NCBI RefSeq assembly: GCF_000772945.1
Contig: NZ_JPVN01000011.1
Span: forward strand, 1-64,000
Length of the DNA: 64,000 nt
Reading direction: 5' to 3'
Origin: Ureibacillus manganicus DSM 26584
GTDB taxonomy: Bacteria; Bacillota; Bacilli; Bacillales_A; Planococcaceae
Shown here: positions 44,225 through 53,615 of the stretch, piece after piece
Numbering within the stretch: the stretch's first letter is position 1
Layout of the letters: every line of letters begins with the position of its first letter
Position numbers and translations under genes: made by a program
Notes under the pieces: model-generated
Told to the model about the DNA's origin: nothing
What the model saw: only the letters and a program-made list of their open reading frames with translations
Database searches by the model: none

Positions 44225-45571
44225 TTAATGAAGTATTGGCTCATACTTTTTTATATTTTTAGATTCTTGTTTAAGTTGTTCATAAATAAGTTCGACGATG
44301 TGAACCGCTTGAATAGTACTAGTCAAACCTTCTTTACTAATTCCTGCTTTCATTTGCATTAAACAACCAGGATTAGAGGTTACAATGTAAGTAGGGTTCA
44401 CTTCCTTAACATAGCCCATTTTTGTAGCTAATATTTTACCAGCCATTTCAGGTTGTAATAGATTATAAATACCTGCTGAGCCACAGCAACTATCTGCCTT
44501 TGTCATTTCTTCATATTGTAATCCTGGTAGATTTCTAAGTATCAATCTAGGTTGTTCAAAGACTTTATTCACATTGCGTAAATGGCAAGAATCTTGATAT
44601 GTTGCAACAACTGACGATTCAGAAGAAGGGAATGTTTTTAAATAGTCGATTATGCCTAACTTAACAAGTAATGAAGAAATATCAATTAATTTACTTGAGA
44701 AACGTTTTGCTTTTTCTGCATACAAAGGATTATTGTTTAGGTGTTTTTCATATTCACTCAAAAATGCTCCACATCCACCCGCATTGTTAACAATATAATC
44801 GTACTCATCGCTATCAAATGCTTCAACGTTTAATTTTGCGTTTCCAATACCTTTCTGTAATTCTCCACTATGAGCATGCAATGCCCCACAACATTGTTGG
44901 TTAGCAGGCACTTCTACTTCTGCTCCTAGTAGTTTAATCAGTTCTACTGTCTTGTCATTGATTTCTTTAAACAAAGAATCCATCAAACATCCAGTAAAAA
45001 ATGCCACTTTAGTTGTTGATGTTTTTATCGGTTTTAAATGTTCAACCTTTTTCGGTACGTCAGGAAGAGCCTTTTCCATGTCTTTCATAAAAGGGGGAAA
45101 CAAATTTAAAAAGCCTATTTTTCTTGTTACCTTTTGAAGTCCAGACTTTTGATAAAAGCGAACTAATTTAACCGCTCGATTTAACTCTTTTTTATTTGCA
45201 AAAAGGTGGTTAAAAGTAACGTTACGAACGGTTTTCACTAATCTTCTCTGTGGCTTAACTTCCTGAATGGCCTCTCTAGTTTGTTCAATTAAAGCGCCAT
45301 ACTGTACACCTGCTGGACAGGCTGGTTCACATGCACGACAACCTAAACACAAATTAAATGATTCCTCAACAGATGAATCCCATTGTACTTTTCCATCTCT
45401 TATCGCTTTCATGAGAGCAATTCTTCCACGTGGCGATTGTGTTTCGTCTTGTTCCGAATGGATATATGTTGGACAGGATGATAGACAAAAACCACAACGC
45501 ATACAATCTAGTAGCAATTCTTCATCGATATGCTTTTGAAAAGATTGTTTCATTACTAGATTACTAGACAT
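44225..45571 (-). CDS. glcF: Glycolate oxidase iron-sulfur subunit GlcF
   Basis: A 448-residue electron-transfer subunit. Two 4Fe-4S motifs, CMRCGFCLSSCPT and CLGCRACEPACPAG, lie in the first 110 residues. Two CCG domains follow with QQCCGALHAHSGE and DSCCGSAGIYNLL, the heterodisulfide-reductase-type sites. With GlcD it oxidises glycolate (or lactate-like 2-hydroxy acids) and passes electrons on. The start is chosen by GAGGGTGG; glcD overlaps by 8 bases. B. subtilis homologue YsfD. Confidence 0.92.
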   Translation of the reverse strand: MSSNLVMKQSFQKHIDEELLLDCMRCGFCLSSCPTYIHSEQDETQSPRGRIALMKAIRDGKVQWDSSVEESFNLCLGCRACEPACPAGVQYGALIEQTREAIQEVKPQRRLVKTVRNVTFNHLFANKKELNRAVKLVRFYQKSGLQKVTRKIGFLNLFPPFMKDMEKALPDVPKKVEHLKPIKTSTTKVAFFTGCLMDSLFKEINDKTVELIKLLGAEVEVPANQQCCGALHAHSGELQKGIGNAKLNVEAFDSDEYDYIVNNAGGCGAFLSEYEKHLNNNPLYAEKAKRFSSKLIDISSLLVKLGIIDYLKTFPSSESSVVATYQDSCHLRNVNKVFEQPRLILRNLPGLQYEEMTKADSCCGSAGIYNLLQPEMAGKILATKMGYVKEVNPTYIVTSNPGCLMQMKAGISKEGLTSTIQAVHIVELIYEQLKQESKNIKKYEPILH

Positions 45572-46976
45572 GTTGCAGCACCACCCTCTTTTTAGTTTCC
45601 TTCGCAAATATTTTTCCAGGATTCATGATGTTATTTGGGTCAAAGGCTGCTTTTAAACCTTTCATCAGTTGAATCCCTGCTTCTCCAACTTTCCATTCTA
45701 AATAAGGAGCTTTCATTTCACCAACACCATGTTCCCCTGTAATAGTCCCCCCCAAAGATAGTGCTACTTCAAATATTTCTTCTAGAGCTAATTCAACCCG
45801 TTTTATTTCTTCTTGATCTCGTACATCTGTAAGGCAAGTTGGATGTAGATTACCATCCCCAGCATGACCAAATGTCGCAATTGTAAGTTGATATTTTTCA
45901 GCAATTTCATCGATTCTTCTAACCATTTCAGCTATGGCAGAACGAGGTACTGTCGCATCTTCTAATATAGTTGTAGGTCTAAGTCTTGATAATGCGGATA
46001 AAGCTACACGACGTGCAGTTTTAAGTTGTTCAGCTTCGCTTTCATCATTTGCAATTTTACTAAAGGTTGCACCATGTTTTACTGCTATTTCCGTCATCAG
46101 CTTTATATCTTGTTCCACCTGCTTTAAGTCTCCGTCCTGTTCAAAAATAAGCATCGCCTCTACGTCTGTTGATAACCCTATGTTCATGAATTGCTCAACG
46201 GCATCGATTGTCTTTTTATCAAGAAATTCAAGTGTTACTGGTATGATTTTATGTGCAATGATTGCTGAAACTGTTTTTGCTGCTTCCTCAAGTGATTGAA
46301 AATAAGCAATACTTGTCATTTTGTACTTAGGTAGAGGAATGAGTTTTAACGTTATCTCGGTTATAACTGCGAGGGTCCCTTCAGAACCGACTAATAACGA
46401 TGTAAGGTCATAGCCCGCAACGTCTTTCGCAAGTTTTCCACCAGTTTTAATAATTTCACCATTTGGGAGAACTGCTGTGAGTCCTTTTACATAATCCTTT
46501 GTTACACCATACTTAAGTCCGCGCAATCCACCTGAATTTTCGCTTACATTTCCACCAATTGTAGAAATCTTCATAGAGCTTGGGTCAGGAGGGTAAAAAA
46601 GGTTTTCTTTTTCTACAAAGTTACAAATATCCGCAGTAATCATCCCTGGTTGAACTGTAATGGTTAAATTCTCTTTATCAAAATCTATTATTTGATTCAT
46701 ATGGTTAAATAGCAAAATGATTCCGCCTTGATTTGGAACTGTTCCTGCAGCCAAATTTGAGCCAGATCCTCTTGGCACTATAGGAATCTTGTATTCATTA
46801 CATATTTTTAGAATTTCTGAAATTTCTTCAGTATTTCGCGGAGACAAAACTAAATCCGGCAAAGCCTGAAAATTCGCTGTTGCATCGTATGAATATGCAA
46901 GTAATTGTGCAGTTGATTGTTTAACATTTTTTTCACCAACAATATTTATAAAAAGTTGGATAATTTGTTGATCCAT
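45564..46976 (-). CDS. glcD: Glycolate oxidase FAD subunit GlcD
   Basis: A 470-residue FAD-linked oxidase of the PCMH type. PRGSGSNLAAG and IGGNVSENSGGLRGLKYG form the FAD-binding region; the C-terminal cap has FGHAGDGNLHP and TGEHGVGEMK with metal and substrate residues. Oxidises a 2-hydroxy acid, giving electrons to GlcF. The ATG follows AGGGGTGAG. First gene of the two-gene operon. Confidence 0.93.
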   Translation of the reverse strand: MDQQIIQLFINIVGEKNVKQSTAQLLAYSYDATANFQALPDLVLSPRNTEEISEILKICNEYKIPIVPRGSGSNLAAGTVPNQGGIILLFNHMNQIIDFDKENLTITVQPGMITADICNFVEKENLFYPPDPSSMKISTIGGNVSENSGGLRGLKYGVTKDYVKGLTAVLPNGEIIKTGGKLAKDVAGYDLTSLLVGSEGTLAVITEITLKLIPLPKYKMTSIAYFQSLEEAAKTVSAIIAHKIIPVTLEFLDKKTIDAVEQFMNIGLSTDVEAMLIFEQDGDLKQVEQDIKLMTEIAVKHGATFSKIANDESEAEQLKTARRVALSALSRLRPTTILEDATVPRSAIAEMVRRIDEIAEKYQLTIATFGHAGDGNLHPTCLTDVRDQEEIKRVELALEEIFEVALSLGGTITGEHGVGEMKAPYLEWKVGEAGIQLMKGLKAAFDPNNIMNPGKIFAKETKKRVVLQHV

Positions 46977-47097
46977 ATACTCACCCCTAGACTTTCTAGT
47001 ATATTGATTTCTTAATTCAGAATATTTAAATATTATACACTAATTATAATATATTGGTATTAAAACTGCTCTTTTGATATGTGCTTCAAACAAAAAA

Positions 47098-47126
47098 AAT
47101 AGAGCTAGTAATCCATTCTAGCTCTA
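47098..47126 (-). terminator. Terminator of the 73-residue membrane protein gene
   Basis: TAGAGCTAG/CTAGCTCTA arms around TAATCCATT, with TTTTTTTTG on the minus strand. Confidence 0.85.
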
Positions 47127-47139
47127 AAACTTTTCCTAT

Positions 47140-47361
47140 TTAACTCTTTATTTTAAATGCAGCCACAAACGGAATTATTGATAGGAGGGCAAAAGCGATA
47201 AAATATAGCTCATAGATTGAGAAATATAACATTGGTAATAGATAACCAAAAACGCTAAAGAAAATAGTTGTAGGTGATTTTTCTTGAAAACCCCTTACCA
47301 TAAAAATTAATGATACGATCACAATGAGCCAAAGCGTTATTCCTAGTAGAAGAAACTCCAT
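47140..47361 (-). CDS. Small membrane protein, unknown
   Basis: A 73-residue protein with three hydrophobic helices (about 2-22, 33-48, 51-70) and a basic C-terminus KIKS. No family recognised. The ATG with AGGTGGTG 6 bases upstream is chosen over tandem GTG codons that overlap the RBS. Monocistronic, between glcD and a terminator. Confidence 0.65.
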   Translation of the reverse strand: MEFLLLGITLWLIVIVSLIFMVRGFQEKSPTTIFFSVFGYLLPMLYFSIYELYFIAFALLSIIPFVAAFKIKS

Positions 47362-47594
47362 TTGCTTCACCACCTAACTGTTGGTATGTACAAAGATGAA
47401 AAGTTAGGTAGTACATTAAATTTGTTCGGATATGTATTTTTAATATATTATATTCCTAGATTTTATTTACGTTCGTGTTTTTATTAGATCACACGATATT
47501 AATTCACATCATTTCCTTCCAAAAAAAATCAAACCTGATAGTTGACATACTTGCACAGTGATTTTGTACGTGTTTTTTTGATATCAATGCAAAA

Positions 47595-47629
47595 AAAGCT
47601 AGTTTTGATTAATTTCAAAACTAGCTTTT
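47595..47629 (-). terminator. Terminator of the PPOX-like gene
   Basis: AAAGCTAGTTTTGA and its complement around a 6-base loop, then T-rich on the minus strand (TTTTTTTGC). The interval 47374-47673 otherwise holds only AT-rich sequence with nothing coding seen. Confidence 0.82.
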
Positions 47630-47673
47630 CATAGTGAAGTTTTATTCGAATATTAAATAGGAAAAAATAGTAA

Positions 47674-48093
47674 TTACAGGTCTACAATTTTTGGGTCTTC
47701 CCCTTTTGTATTCATTAAACGGATTTGTGAAGGTGTCACTTTTAAAACAACCATTTTCGGATCTTCTGGGCCATCGAACCAAGACTCTAAAGCTTTATTC
47801 CAAACTTTTTCCTTCATTGAATCATCCGATGAAATTTCTACCTTTCCTTCAATTTCTAAAAATTCATCACCGAGTCCTTTTCCATCATAGCCAATAAGTA
47901 TATGTGTATATGGGTTTTTCGATAATTCTTCGACCTTGTGGGTATCTTTACTTGTTACAGTATATAAAGTTAAGTTGTTATTAAAAAACGTCATGTATCT
48001 TGTATGAGGTTTGTTACCTTCAATTGTTGCCATTGTTCCAACCATATTGTCTTCTAAAATTTTTTCTGCAATTTCTCGTGCTGTTTTTGCCAT
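47674..48093 (-). CDS. Pyridoxamine 5'-phosphate oxidase-like (split-barrel) protein
   Basis: A 139-residue single split-barrel domain with IEGNKPHTRYMTF, HKVEELSKNPYTHILIGYD and GKGLGDEFLEIEGKVEI, typical of the general-stress-26-like flavin-binding family. It probably binds FMN or F420-like cofactors; the enzyme activity is unknown. RBS AAAGGAG. Single gene. Confidence 0.82.
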   Translation of the reverse strand: MAKTAREIAEKILEDNMVGTMATIEGNKPHTRYMTFFNNNLTLYTVTSKDTHKVEELSKNPYTHILIGYDGKGLGDEFLEIEGKVEISSDDSMKEKVWNKALESWFDGPEDPKMVVLKVTPSQIRLMNTKGEDPKIVDL

Positions 48094-48144
48094 CCTATTT
48101 GTCTCCTTTATGAAATACTACATTTTAGTATTGCTAAGAAAGAG

Positions 48145-49050
48145 TTACTTTATCCGATATAATACGTCCTCCATTGGAATCCAAGTTTTTAAAAACTTCT
48201 CTGTTCTCTCTCTTCCAATTTTAAGTAATGCTTCTTTAGAATTTATATCTAAATCAAAATTTGTAGCGCTATATTCATCAACAGGAATAAATATTATATT
48301 TTTTTCATGCTTCCTAGAAATGTATCGTTCATCATGGGCATCTTTCATTGTTGCAAACAGGGCTTCAAATAAGTTTAATCCATTTTTGATTGTATGGGGT
48401 TTTGTTTCTTCGCTAGGATGACTAAGTTTCATACCGAGTAATGGACGTTGTTTATCTTGGTCAAAAATCCAAAGTGGGAAGTTACTTAAAACACCACCAT
48501 CTACAAAAATACATTCTTCTTTCTTTTGATCTCTTAATTTTACTGGTTCAAAGAAGAAAGGTATTCCACAGCTCATCCTCAGTGCTTTTGCAACGGAAAA
48601 GGATTTCCAATTAAATCCATACGACGGTAAATCATCAGGAAGTATAACCATTTTGCCATTTGTTAAATCTGAAGCGACCAATTTTAGTGATCCTCTTGGC
48701 AAGTCATCAAATGTCCGTATATCTTTTGCTGCAAGTTTTTTATAAAACCACTTTTCTAACGCTTTTCCTTGGTATAATCCCATGCGAAAATATAAATTTA
48801 ACCATTTTAAGAAAGGCAATGTACGAGAAAGTTTGGGAGGGTCTAGTAGTGATTTAAGATCAAGTTCATCTAACAAATCTTCAATTTCCGAAGCATTGTA
48901 TCCAGCTGCGATAAAACAGGCTAAAATAGCGCCTGCGCTAGTTCCAGCAACACGTTTGAATTCAATTCCCTTTTTCTCTAACACTTGCATGGCACCGACA
49001 TAGGCAAATCCTTTTATACCACCACCTGAAAAAACTCCATCGATGATCAC
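48145..49050 (-). CDS. yqhO: Patatin-like phospholipase (YqhO-like)
   Basis: A 301-residue serine acyl hydrolase of the patatin family. The oxyanion hole GGGIKG, nucleophile elbow GTSAG (Ser near 37) and the catalytic Asp in DGGVLSNFPLW are all present. The GTG start (MIIDGVFSGGG) has GGGGAG 7 bases upstream and agrees with YqhO-like proteins; the longer frame begins in AT-rich sequence. B. subtilis yqhO lies near yqhQ; here the gene has moved about 45 kb. Confidence 0.9.
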   Translation of the reverse strand: MIIDGVFSGGGIKGFAYVGAMQVLEKKGIEFKRVAGTSAGAILACFIAAGYNASEIEDLLDELDLKSLLDPPKLSRTLPFLKWLNLYFRMGLYQGKALEKWFYKKLAAKDIRTFDDLPRGSLKLVASDLTNGKMVILPDDLPSYGFNWKSFSVAKALRMSCGIPFFFEPVKLRDQKKEECIFVDGGVLSNFPLWIFDQDKQRPLLGMKLSHPSEETKPHTIKNGLNLFEALFATMKDAHDERYISRKHEKNIIFIPVDEYSATNFDLDINSKEALLKIGRERTEKFLKTWIPMEDVLYRIK

Positions 49051-49177
49051 AGCAAACTCCCCATTCTTAGTCTTTTTACACTTTAAGAAAAATGAGGAAA
49101 TATTAGAACTTATGTAGTGAAACTTTAATTTAAAAAACATAATTTGACCAAAAATTGGGTTATTTTTTTTAAAATGA

Positions 49178-49225
49178 AAAAGTATTTGGCAAAACAAAAT
49201 GATTTTGTCATGGCCAAATACTTTT
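49178..49225 (-). terminator. Terminator between the short acidic gene and yqhO-like gene
   Basis: AAAAGTATTTGGC/GCCAAATACTTTT arms with an inner imperfect stem, followed by a T-rich tract on the minus strand. Confidence 0.8.
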
Positions 49226-49230
49226 ATCAA

Positions 49231-49410
49231 CTATTCGTTTAGTCTTGATGGATTATGTCTATTATCAGGTTTGTCCTTATTTTCATTTTTGTTCTTTCTT
49301 TTTGCTTCGTCATTTTGACCGATTACATCAAAATCATCTGGACTTAGGTCAAAACCATATCCATATTCTTCGCGATCTAATCCTTTTTTACTTTTCTTCT
49401 CTTTTGACAA
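49231..49410 (-). CDS. Short charged protein, unknown
   Basis: A 59-residue hydrophilic protein: basic start SKEKKSKK, then GYGFDLSPDDFDVIGQND, then an Asn/Lys/Glu-rich tail ending NPSRLNE. Probably disordered. No family recognised. A TTG start is used because GGAGGTGA lies 5 bases upstream, while the longer ATG form would start inside the promoter region. Confidence 0.6.
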   Translation of the reverse strand: MSKEKKSKKGLDREEYGYGFDLSPDDFDVIGQNDEAKRKNKNENKDKPDNRHNPSRLNE

Positions 49411-49479
49411 AATGGTCACCTCCACAAAAACAATATGCACTAAATTTGATTGTTTTATGCTAGACCTTTCAAACCAAAA

Positions 49480-49517
49480 AGAAGTGCAAACTCCCTAATA
49501 TGGAAGTTTGCCCTTCT
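49480..49517 (-). terminator. Hairpin between sodA and the short gene
   Basis: AGAAG-GCAAACT arms and complement with small bulges, then TTTTTGG on the minus strand. Probably the terminator of sodA together with the hairpin next to it. Confidence 0.6.
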
Positions 49518-49528
49518 ATTTTACGTTC

Positions 49529-49570
49529 ATTATTTTGCGACTGACGCTAAGCTTTCGTCGCAGAAATAAT
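49529..49570 (-). terminator. Hairpin just after sodA
   Basis: ATTATTTTGCGAC pairs with GTCGCAGAAATAAT (one mismatch) around a 15-base loop, 17 bases after the sodA stop. No clear T run, so it could be an RNA-stabilising end rather than a terminator. Confidence 0.55.
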
Positions 49571-49587
49571 GAAGTGCAAGCATTTTT

Positions 49588-50193
49588 TTATTTTGCAGCA
49601 GCGAATTTCTCAGCTACTACATCCCAGTTTACTACGTTCCAGAATGCAGAGATATAGTCAGGACGACGGTTTTGGTAGTTTAAGTAGTAAGCATGCTCCC
49701 AAACGTCTAAGCCTAATACTGGAGTTTTCCCTTCCATTACTGGAGAGTCTTGGTTTGGTGTAGAAGTGATTGCGATTTCGCCGCCATCAACTACTAACCA
49801 TGCCCAACCTGAACCGAAACGGCCAGTTGCTGCTTTTGCAAATTCTTCTTTGAAAGCATCGAAGCTACCGAATTTAGCATCAATTGCAGAAGCTAATTCG
49901 CCAGTTGGTGCTGTAGCGCCACCTGGAGCTAAAATTTCCCAGAATAATGTATGGTTAGCATGTCCACCACCATTGTTACGTACTGCAGTTTGTTTGTCAG
50001 CTGGAAGTGCATCAATATTTGAGATTAACTCTAATAAGTCTTTACCTGCAAATTCTGTACCTTCAACAGCAGCGTTTAAGTTTGTCACGTAAGTGTTGTG
50101 GTGTTTTGAGTGGTGGATCTCCATCGTTCTTGCATCAATGTTTGGTTCTAATGCATCATATGCATAAGTTAATTTTGGTAATTCATAAGCCAT
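49588..50193 (-). CDS. sodA: Superoxide dismutase (Mn/Fe)
   Basis: A 201-residue enzyme with metal ligands His27 (IHHSKHH), His in [11 protein letters not shown], and Asp/His in [16 protein letters not shown]. The Gly-Gly-X-His-Ala stretch and QDSPVME point to the manganese form (inference). Converts superoxide to peroxide. RBS GGGAGG. In B. subtilis sodA lies beside yqgB as well. Confidence 0.97.
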   Translation of the reverse strand: MAYELPKLTYAYDALEPNIDARTMEIHHSKHHNTYVTNLNAAVEGTEFAGKDLLELISNIDALPADKQTAVRNNGGGHANHTLFWEILAPGGATAPTGELASAIDAKFGSFDAFKEEFAKAATGRFGSGWAWLVVDGGEIAITSTPNQDSPVMEGKTPVLGLDVWEHAYYLNYQNRRPDYISAFWNVVNWDVVAEKFAAAK

Positions 50194-50511
50194 TTTGTAT
50201 TTCCTCCCTGATTTAGAAATAATGTTAATTACACTAGTAGGTTATCAAATTAATCTGATACGTTCAAATAATTGACACTTTGGTTGCCCAAATTTCAGTC
50301 TTTTGACTGAAATAGAGAAAAAAACTATTTTTATAACCTAATAGAGATGATTCCACATCCCCCCTATAGACTATCCATCCCCTCTTTATTTATTCAGCAT
50401 ATAAAAATCAATTCATTAAAACTTTTTTAAATATCTTTAAGCGAAGTAGTTGTCAATTCAATTCATTTTTCGTTTATTTCATGGTAAAATTCCAAAGGTG
50501 GAGGTGAAACA
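50194..50511. other. sodA-yqgB intergenic region
   Basis: 318 AT-rich bases carrying both divergent promoters. A small perfect hairpin TTTCAGTC/GACTGAAA (50293-50312) lies in the middle and is the only notable structure. A -35-like TTGATA with a poor -10 for sodA can be seen near 50240. Nothing coding is seen. Confidence 0.4.
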
Positions 50512-51024
50512 ATGGTAAAACATTCACAACTTTTTCTTGATGGTTTATTTCACCCGAAAAAATTAGCTGGTTATAGAATGCTTTCGATTGGAAAAGTAAT
50601 TCAATATGTTTTTATTTTGACTACTTTAGTGACAATTTTTTACTATATCCAATACATTACCGGGGTATCCAATGAAAATTCGTTCGATATAGAAGGATTC
50701 ACACAATATGTGAAAGAAATTCAATGGTTATTATATCCATTTGCGCTTTTCATATTATTCTTAACCACTACAACTATATTTTTAATTCAAATTAGTATTT
50801 TTGCACTTGTTGGAACTGGATTACTCAAAGTTATGAAAAAGCGTGGAGAATATCGTCATATGTGGAGATCTTCTGCGTTAGCGATCACATGGCCAGCCCT
50901 ACTATCTATTCTATTTCCATTTCTACCAATACATAATTTAATAGGCACTTTGCTAGGAATTCTTGTTACAATTCTTCTATTAATCATTGCAGCTACAAAA
51001 TATCCTAAATTGCCAGTAAAATAG
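50512..51024 (+). CDS. yqgB: DUF1189 family membrane protein YqgB
   Basis: A 170-residue membrane protein with about four helices (30-48, 68-98, 120-140, 142-162). Its start MVKHSQLFLDGLFHPKKLAGYRM and the following helices match the DUF1189 family. The function is unknown. The ATG follows GGAGGTG. Upstream of yqfZ and ispG as in B. subtilis. Confidence 0.88.
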   Translation: MVKHSQLFLDGLFHPKKLAGYRMLSIGKVIQYVFILTTLVTIFYYIQYITGVSNENSFDIEGFTQYVKEIQWLLYPFALFILFLTTTTIFLIQISIFALVGTGLLKVMKKRGEYRHMWRSSALAITWPALLSILFPFLPIHNLIGTLLGILVTILLLIIAATKYPKLPVK

Positions 51025-51076
51025 TATGCATGAATCCCTCTTGTCTTCATATAGTGGAGAAAGGAGGGATATTTTT

Positions 51077-51421
51077 ATGCGATATATTATCATAACTGCT
51101 ATTATTTTTATCATTGCTTTTGCTGTAAAAGTAGATTTAACTGAAGGAACTCTACCAATTGCAGCATTTGAAAATCCTAAAGTTATCCAAAAATGTGAGA
51201 AGGAATATACGATTAAAACTATACCTGTGATAACTGAATTAGGTGATTCACCGCAATCGCTTTTTGCTACATACCCTTCCGAGTTAAACATACCTTTACC
51301 AGAACGATTATCGAAGTTTTATCAACTAAATCCACATTTACAGAAACAGTCAATGGTACCTGGTGAACTCATTAAAATACCTATTTATGTTAATGAATAT
51401 AATAATTGCACAAAACTATAG
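51077..51421 (+). CDS. yqfZ: LysM-like protein YqfZ
   Basis: A 114-residue protein with an N-terminal membrane helix or signal (2-18) and a C-terminal LysM-like segment (SLFATYPSELNIPLPERL and FYQLNPHL) that would bind peptidoglycan outside the membrane. B. subtilis yqfZ has this position directly before ispG. AAAGGAGGG lies 9 bases before the ATG. Confidence 0.82.
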   Translation: MRYIIITAIIFIIAFAVKVDLTEGTLPIAAFENPKVIQKCEKEYTIKTIPVITELGDSPQSLFATYPSELNIPLPERLSKFYQLNPHLQKQSMVPGELIKIPIYVNEYNNCTKL

Positions 51422-51528
51422 CTTCTATATCCTTGTCATTTCCTTTAGAAGACTGATAAAATAGATTGGCGATGGTACAATTAAATATGCGTCTTATCCA
51501 CGTACCTTTATAAAGGAGAGAATTTTTC

Positions 51529-52638
51529 ATGAATGAAATGACACACCGTACAAAAACTAGACCAGTCCGTGTCGGTAATTTAACAATCGGTGGAAGTAAC
51601 GAGCTATTTATTCAAAGTATGTGTACAACAAAAACTCATGATGTTGAAGCAACAGTTGCAGAAATTTTACGATTAGAAGAAGCTGGATGTCAAATTGTCC
51701 GTGTAGCTGTTCCTGATGAGCGTGCTGCAAATGCAATCGCTGATATTAAAAAACGTATTAATATCCCATTAGTAGCGGATATTCATTTTGACTATAAGCT
51801 TGCATTAAAAGCAATTGAAAACGGGATCGATAAAGTTCGTATTAACCCAGGTAATATTGGTCGCCGTGAAAAAGTTGAAGCTGTAGTAAATGCTGCAAAA
51901 GCAAAAGGCATTCCAATTCGTATTGGTGTAAATGCTGGATCATTAGAACGTCATATTCTAGAAAAATATGGTTATCCTACTGCTGACGGTATGGTAGAAT
52001 CCGCTTTACATCATATTAAAATATTAGAAGACTTAGATTTCCACGATATTATCGTGTCAATGAAAGCATCAGACGTAAATCTAGCGATTGAAGCATATGA
52101 AAAAGCTTCTAGAGCCTTTGATTATCCACTACACCTTGGAATTACAGAATCCGGTACGTTATTTGCAGGTACAGTTAAATCTGCGGCAGGACTTGGAGCT
52201 ATTCTTTCAAGAGGTCTTGGTAATACTCTACGTATTTCATTATCAGCAGATCCTGTTGAAGAAGTTAAAGTAGCACGTGAGCTATTAAAATCTTTTGGCT
52301 TAGCTTCAAATATGGCAACGTTAATTTCTTGTCCAACATGTGGTCGTATTGAAATCGACTTAATCTCTATTGCAAATGAAGTTGAAGAATATATTTCTAA
52401 ATTGAATGTTCCTTTAAAAGTGGCTGTTTTAGGATGTGCGGTTAATGGTCCTGGTGAAGCACGTGAAGCGGACATTGGTATTGCAGGTGCACGTGGCGAA
52501 GGGCTTCTATTTATGAAGGGTAAAACTGTACGTAAAGTTCCAGAAGAAACAATGGTTGAAGAATTGAAAAAAGAGATTGATAAACTTGCTGTAGAAATGG
52601 CGGAAGAAAGAGCAAAAGCTGAGTCCGCTCAAAACTAA
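51529..52638 (+). CDS. ispG: 4-hydroxy-3-methylbut-2-enyl diphosphate synthase (flavodoxin)
   Basis: A 369-residue 4Fe-4S enzyme of the MEP isoprenoid pathway. The TIM-barrel part ([24 protein letters not shown]) is followed by the iron-sulfur C-terminus with [10 protein letters not shown] and [13 protein letters not shown]; three Cys hold the cluster. It reduces 2-C-methyl-D-erythritol cyclodiphosphate. AAGGAG upstream of ATG. Possibly co-transcribed with yqfW, 15 bases later. Confidence 0.97.
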   Translation: MNEMTHRTKTRPVRVGNLTIGGSNELFIQSMCTTKTHDVEATVAEILRLEEAGCQIVRVAVPDERAANAIADIKKRINIPLVADIHFDYKLALKAIENGIDKVRINPGNIGRREKVEAVVNAAKAKGIPIRIGVNAGSLERHILEKYGYPTADGMVESALHHIKILEDLDFHDIIVSMKASDVNLAIEAYEKASRAFDYPLHLGITESGTLFAGTVKSAAGLGAILSRGLGNTLRISLSADPVEEVKVARELLKSFGLASNMATLISCPTCGRIEIDLISIANEVEEYISKLNVPLKVAVLGCAVNGPGEAREADIGIAGARGEGLLFMKGKTVRKVPEETMVEELKKEIDKLAVEMAEERAKAESAQN

Positions 52639-52653
52639 TCGGGAGTTTTTTAT

Positions 52654-53226
52654 ATGCAAATGAAACCTCGTTTTGGAATAGATATTGATGGTACAGTAAC
52701 AACTCCAGATACGTTAATTCCACATATTAATAAGCAATATAAAACGAATATTGTTTTAGATGATGTGGTTGAATACGATTTCCTTAGTGCTTTTAGAGAA
52801 CCTGTGGACCGTTCCGAGTTTTCACGATGGTTTAAAGAAAACGAAGCCTATATGTACTCTGTTAGTGAAATTGCAAAAAATGCTAAAAGCATTTTAAGTG
52901 AATGGCATTCATTGTATGAATTATTTTATATTTCTGCTAGGGATCAGAGTGTATACCCTATTACAAAGAAATGGTTTGAGGAAAACAATGTACCTTTTCA
53001 CCAAATCGAGTTAATCGGGAGTCATGACAAGTTAGAAGTAGCTAAAAAACATCAAGTACAAGTCTTTTTTGAGGATAAACATGATAATGCAGTATGTTTA
53101 GCTGAGGAATTGAAAATTCCAGTAATTTTATTTGATACCCCATATAATCGAAAAGCTGTGCCCAATAATGTGATACGAGTACATGACTGGTTAGAAGCTA
53201 AGAGCTGGATCCAACGCCTTTTTTAA
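52654..53226 (+). CDS. yqfW: HAD-type nucleotidase YqfW
   Basis: A 190-residue HAD phosphatase of the 5'(3')-nucleotidase family. The nucleophile motif GIDIDGTVTTPDT lies at the start (Asp near 11 and 13); FYISARDQS is the second motif and EDKHDNAV the acidic third. Family members remove phosphate from nucleotides; the substrate is not determined. GGGAG RBS. In B. subtilis yqfW is next to zur and ispG. Confidence 0.86.
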   Translation: MQMKPRFGIDIDGTVTTPDTLIPHINKQYKTNIVLDDVVEYDFLSAFREPVDRSEFSRWFKENEAYMYSVSEIAKNAKSILSEWHSLYELFYISARDQSVYPITKKWFEENNVPFHQIELIGSHDKLEVAKKHQVQVFFEDKHDNAVCLAEELKIPVILFDTPYNRKAVPNNVIRVHDWLEAKSWIQRLF

Positions 53227-53238
53227 AAGAAATCAAGA

Positions 53239-53275
53239 GCCGTCTAGAGATTAACATACTCTAGACGGCCTTTTT
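53239..53275 (+). terminator. Terminator of ispG-yqfW
   Basis: Perfect 11-bp arms GCCGTCTAGAG and complement with a 9-base loop, then CTTTTTAT. Confidence 0.9.
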
Positions 53276-53290
53276 ATTTACATCATCTTG

Positions 53291-53419
53291 TTATACATCC
53301 AAAATTCCTCTTAACCAACGATCGACAAATGTTTCAAACGTAATTCCATAGCGATTATAAATATCGTGATAAACAAAGTAGACCCCTAATTTATCAAGAA
53401 TCACATCATCAATCTTCAC
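53291..53419 (-). CDS. Small protein, unknown (42 residues)
   Basis: A 42-codon frame starting GTG with AAAGGAAG 5 bases upstream, ending TAA. It reads MKIDDVILDKLGVYFVYHD, then a Tyr/Arg-rich helix and FVDRWLRGILDV; amphipathic and likely helical. Composition differs from random AT-rich spacer. No family recognised. It lies alone between the ispG-yqfW terminator and the lipoprotein gene, on the opposite strand. Confidence 0.5.
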   Translation of the reverse strand: MKIDDVILDKLGVYFVYHDIYNRYGITFETFVDRWLRGILDV

Positions 53420-53615
53420 TTTTTCTTCCTTTCGTTAGATAGAGTAAAATATTTAACCTTTTCAATACTAGTTTCTAGCCATTCCGAAAGATTATAAGTT
53501 AACAATCAAATATAAATTCATACTTTTGTCTTAAATCAATTGAAATTTAGTGACCGTTCTCTATTTAAATTAGGGTAAGATTAGATTGGAAAATATTATA
53601 TATGGAGGAATTATT

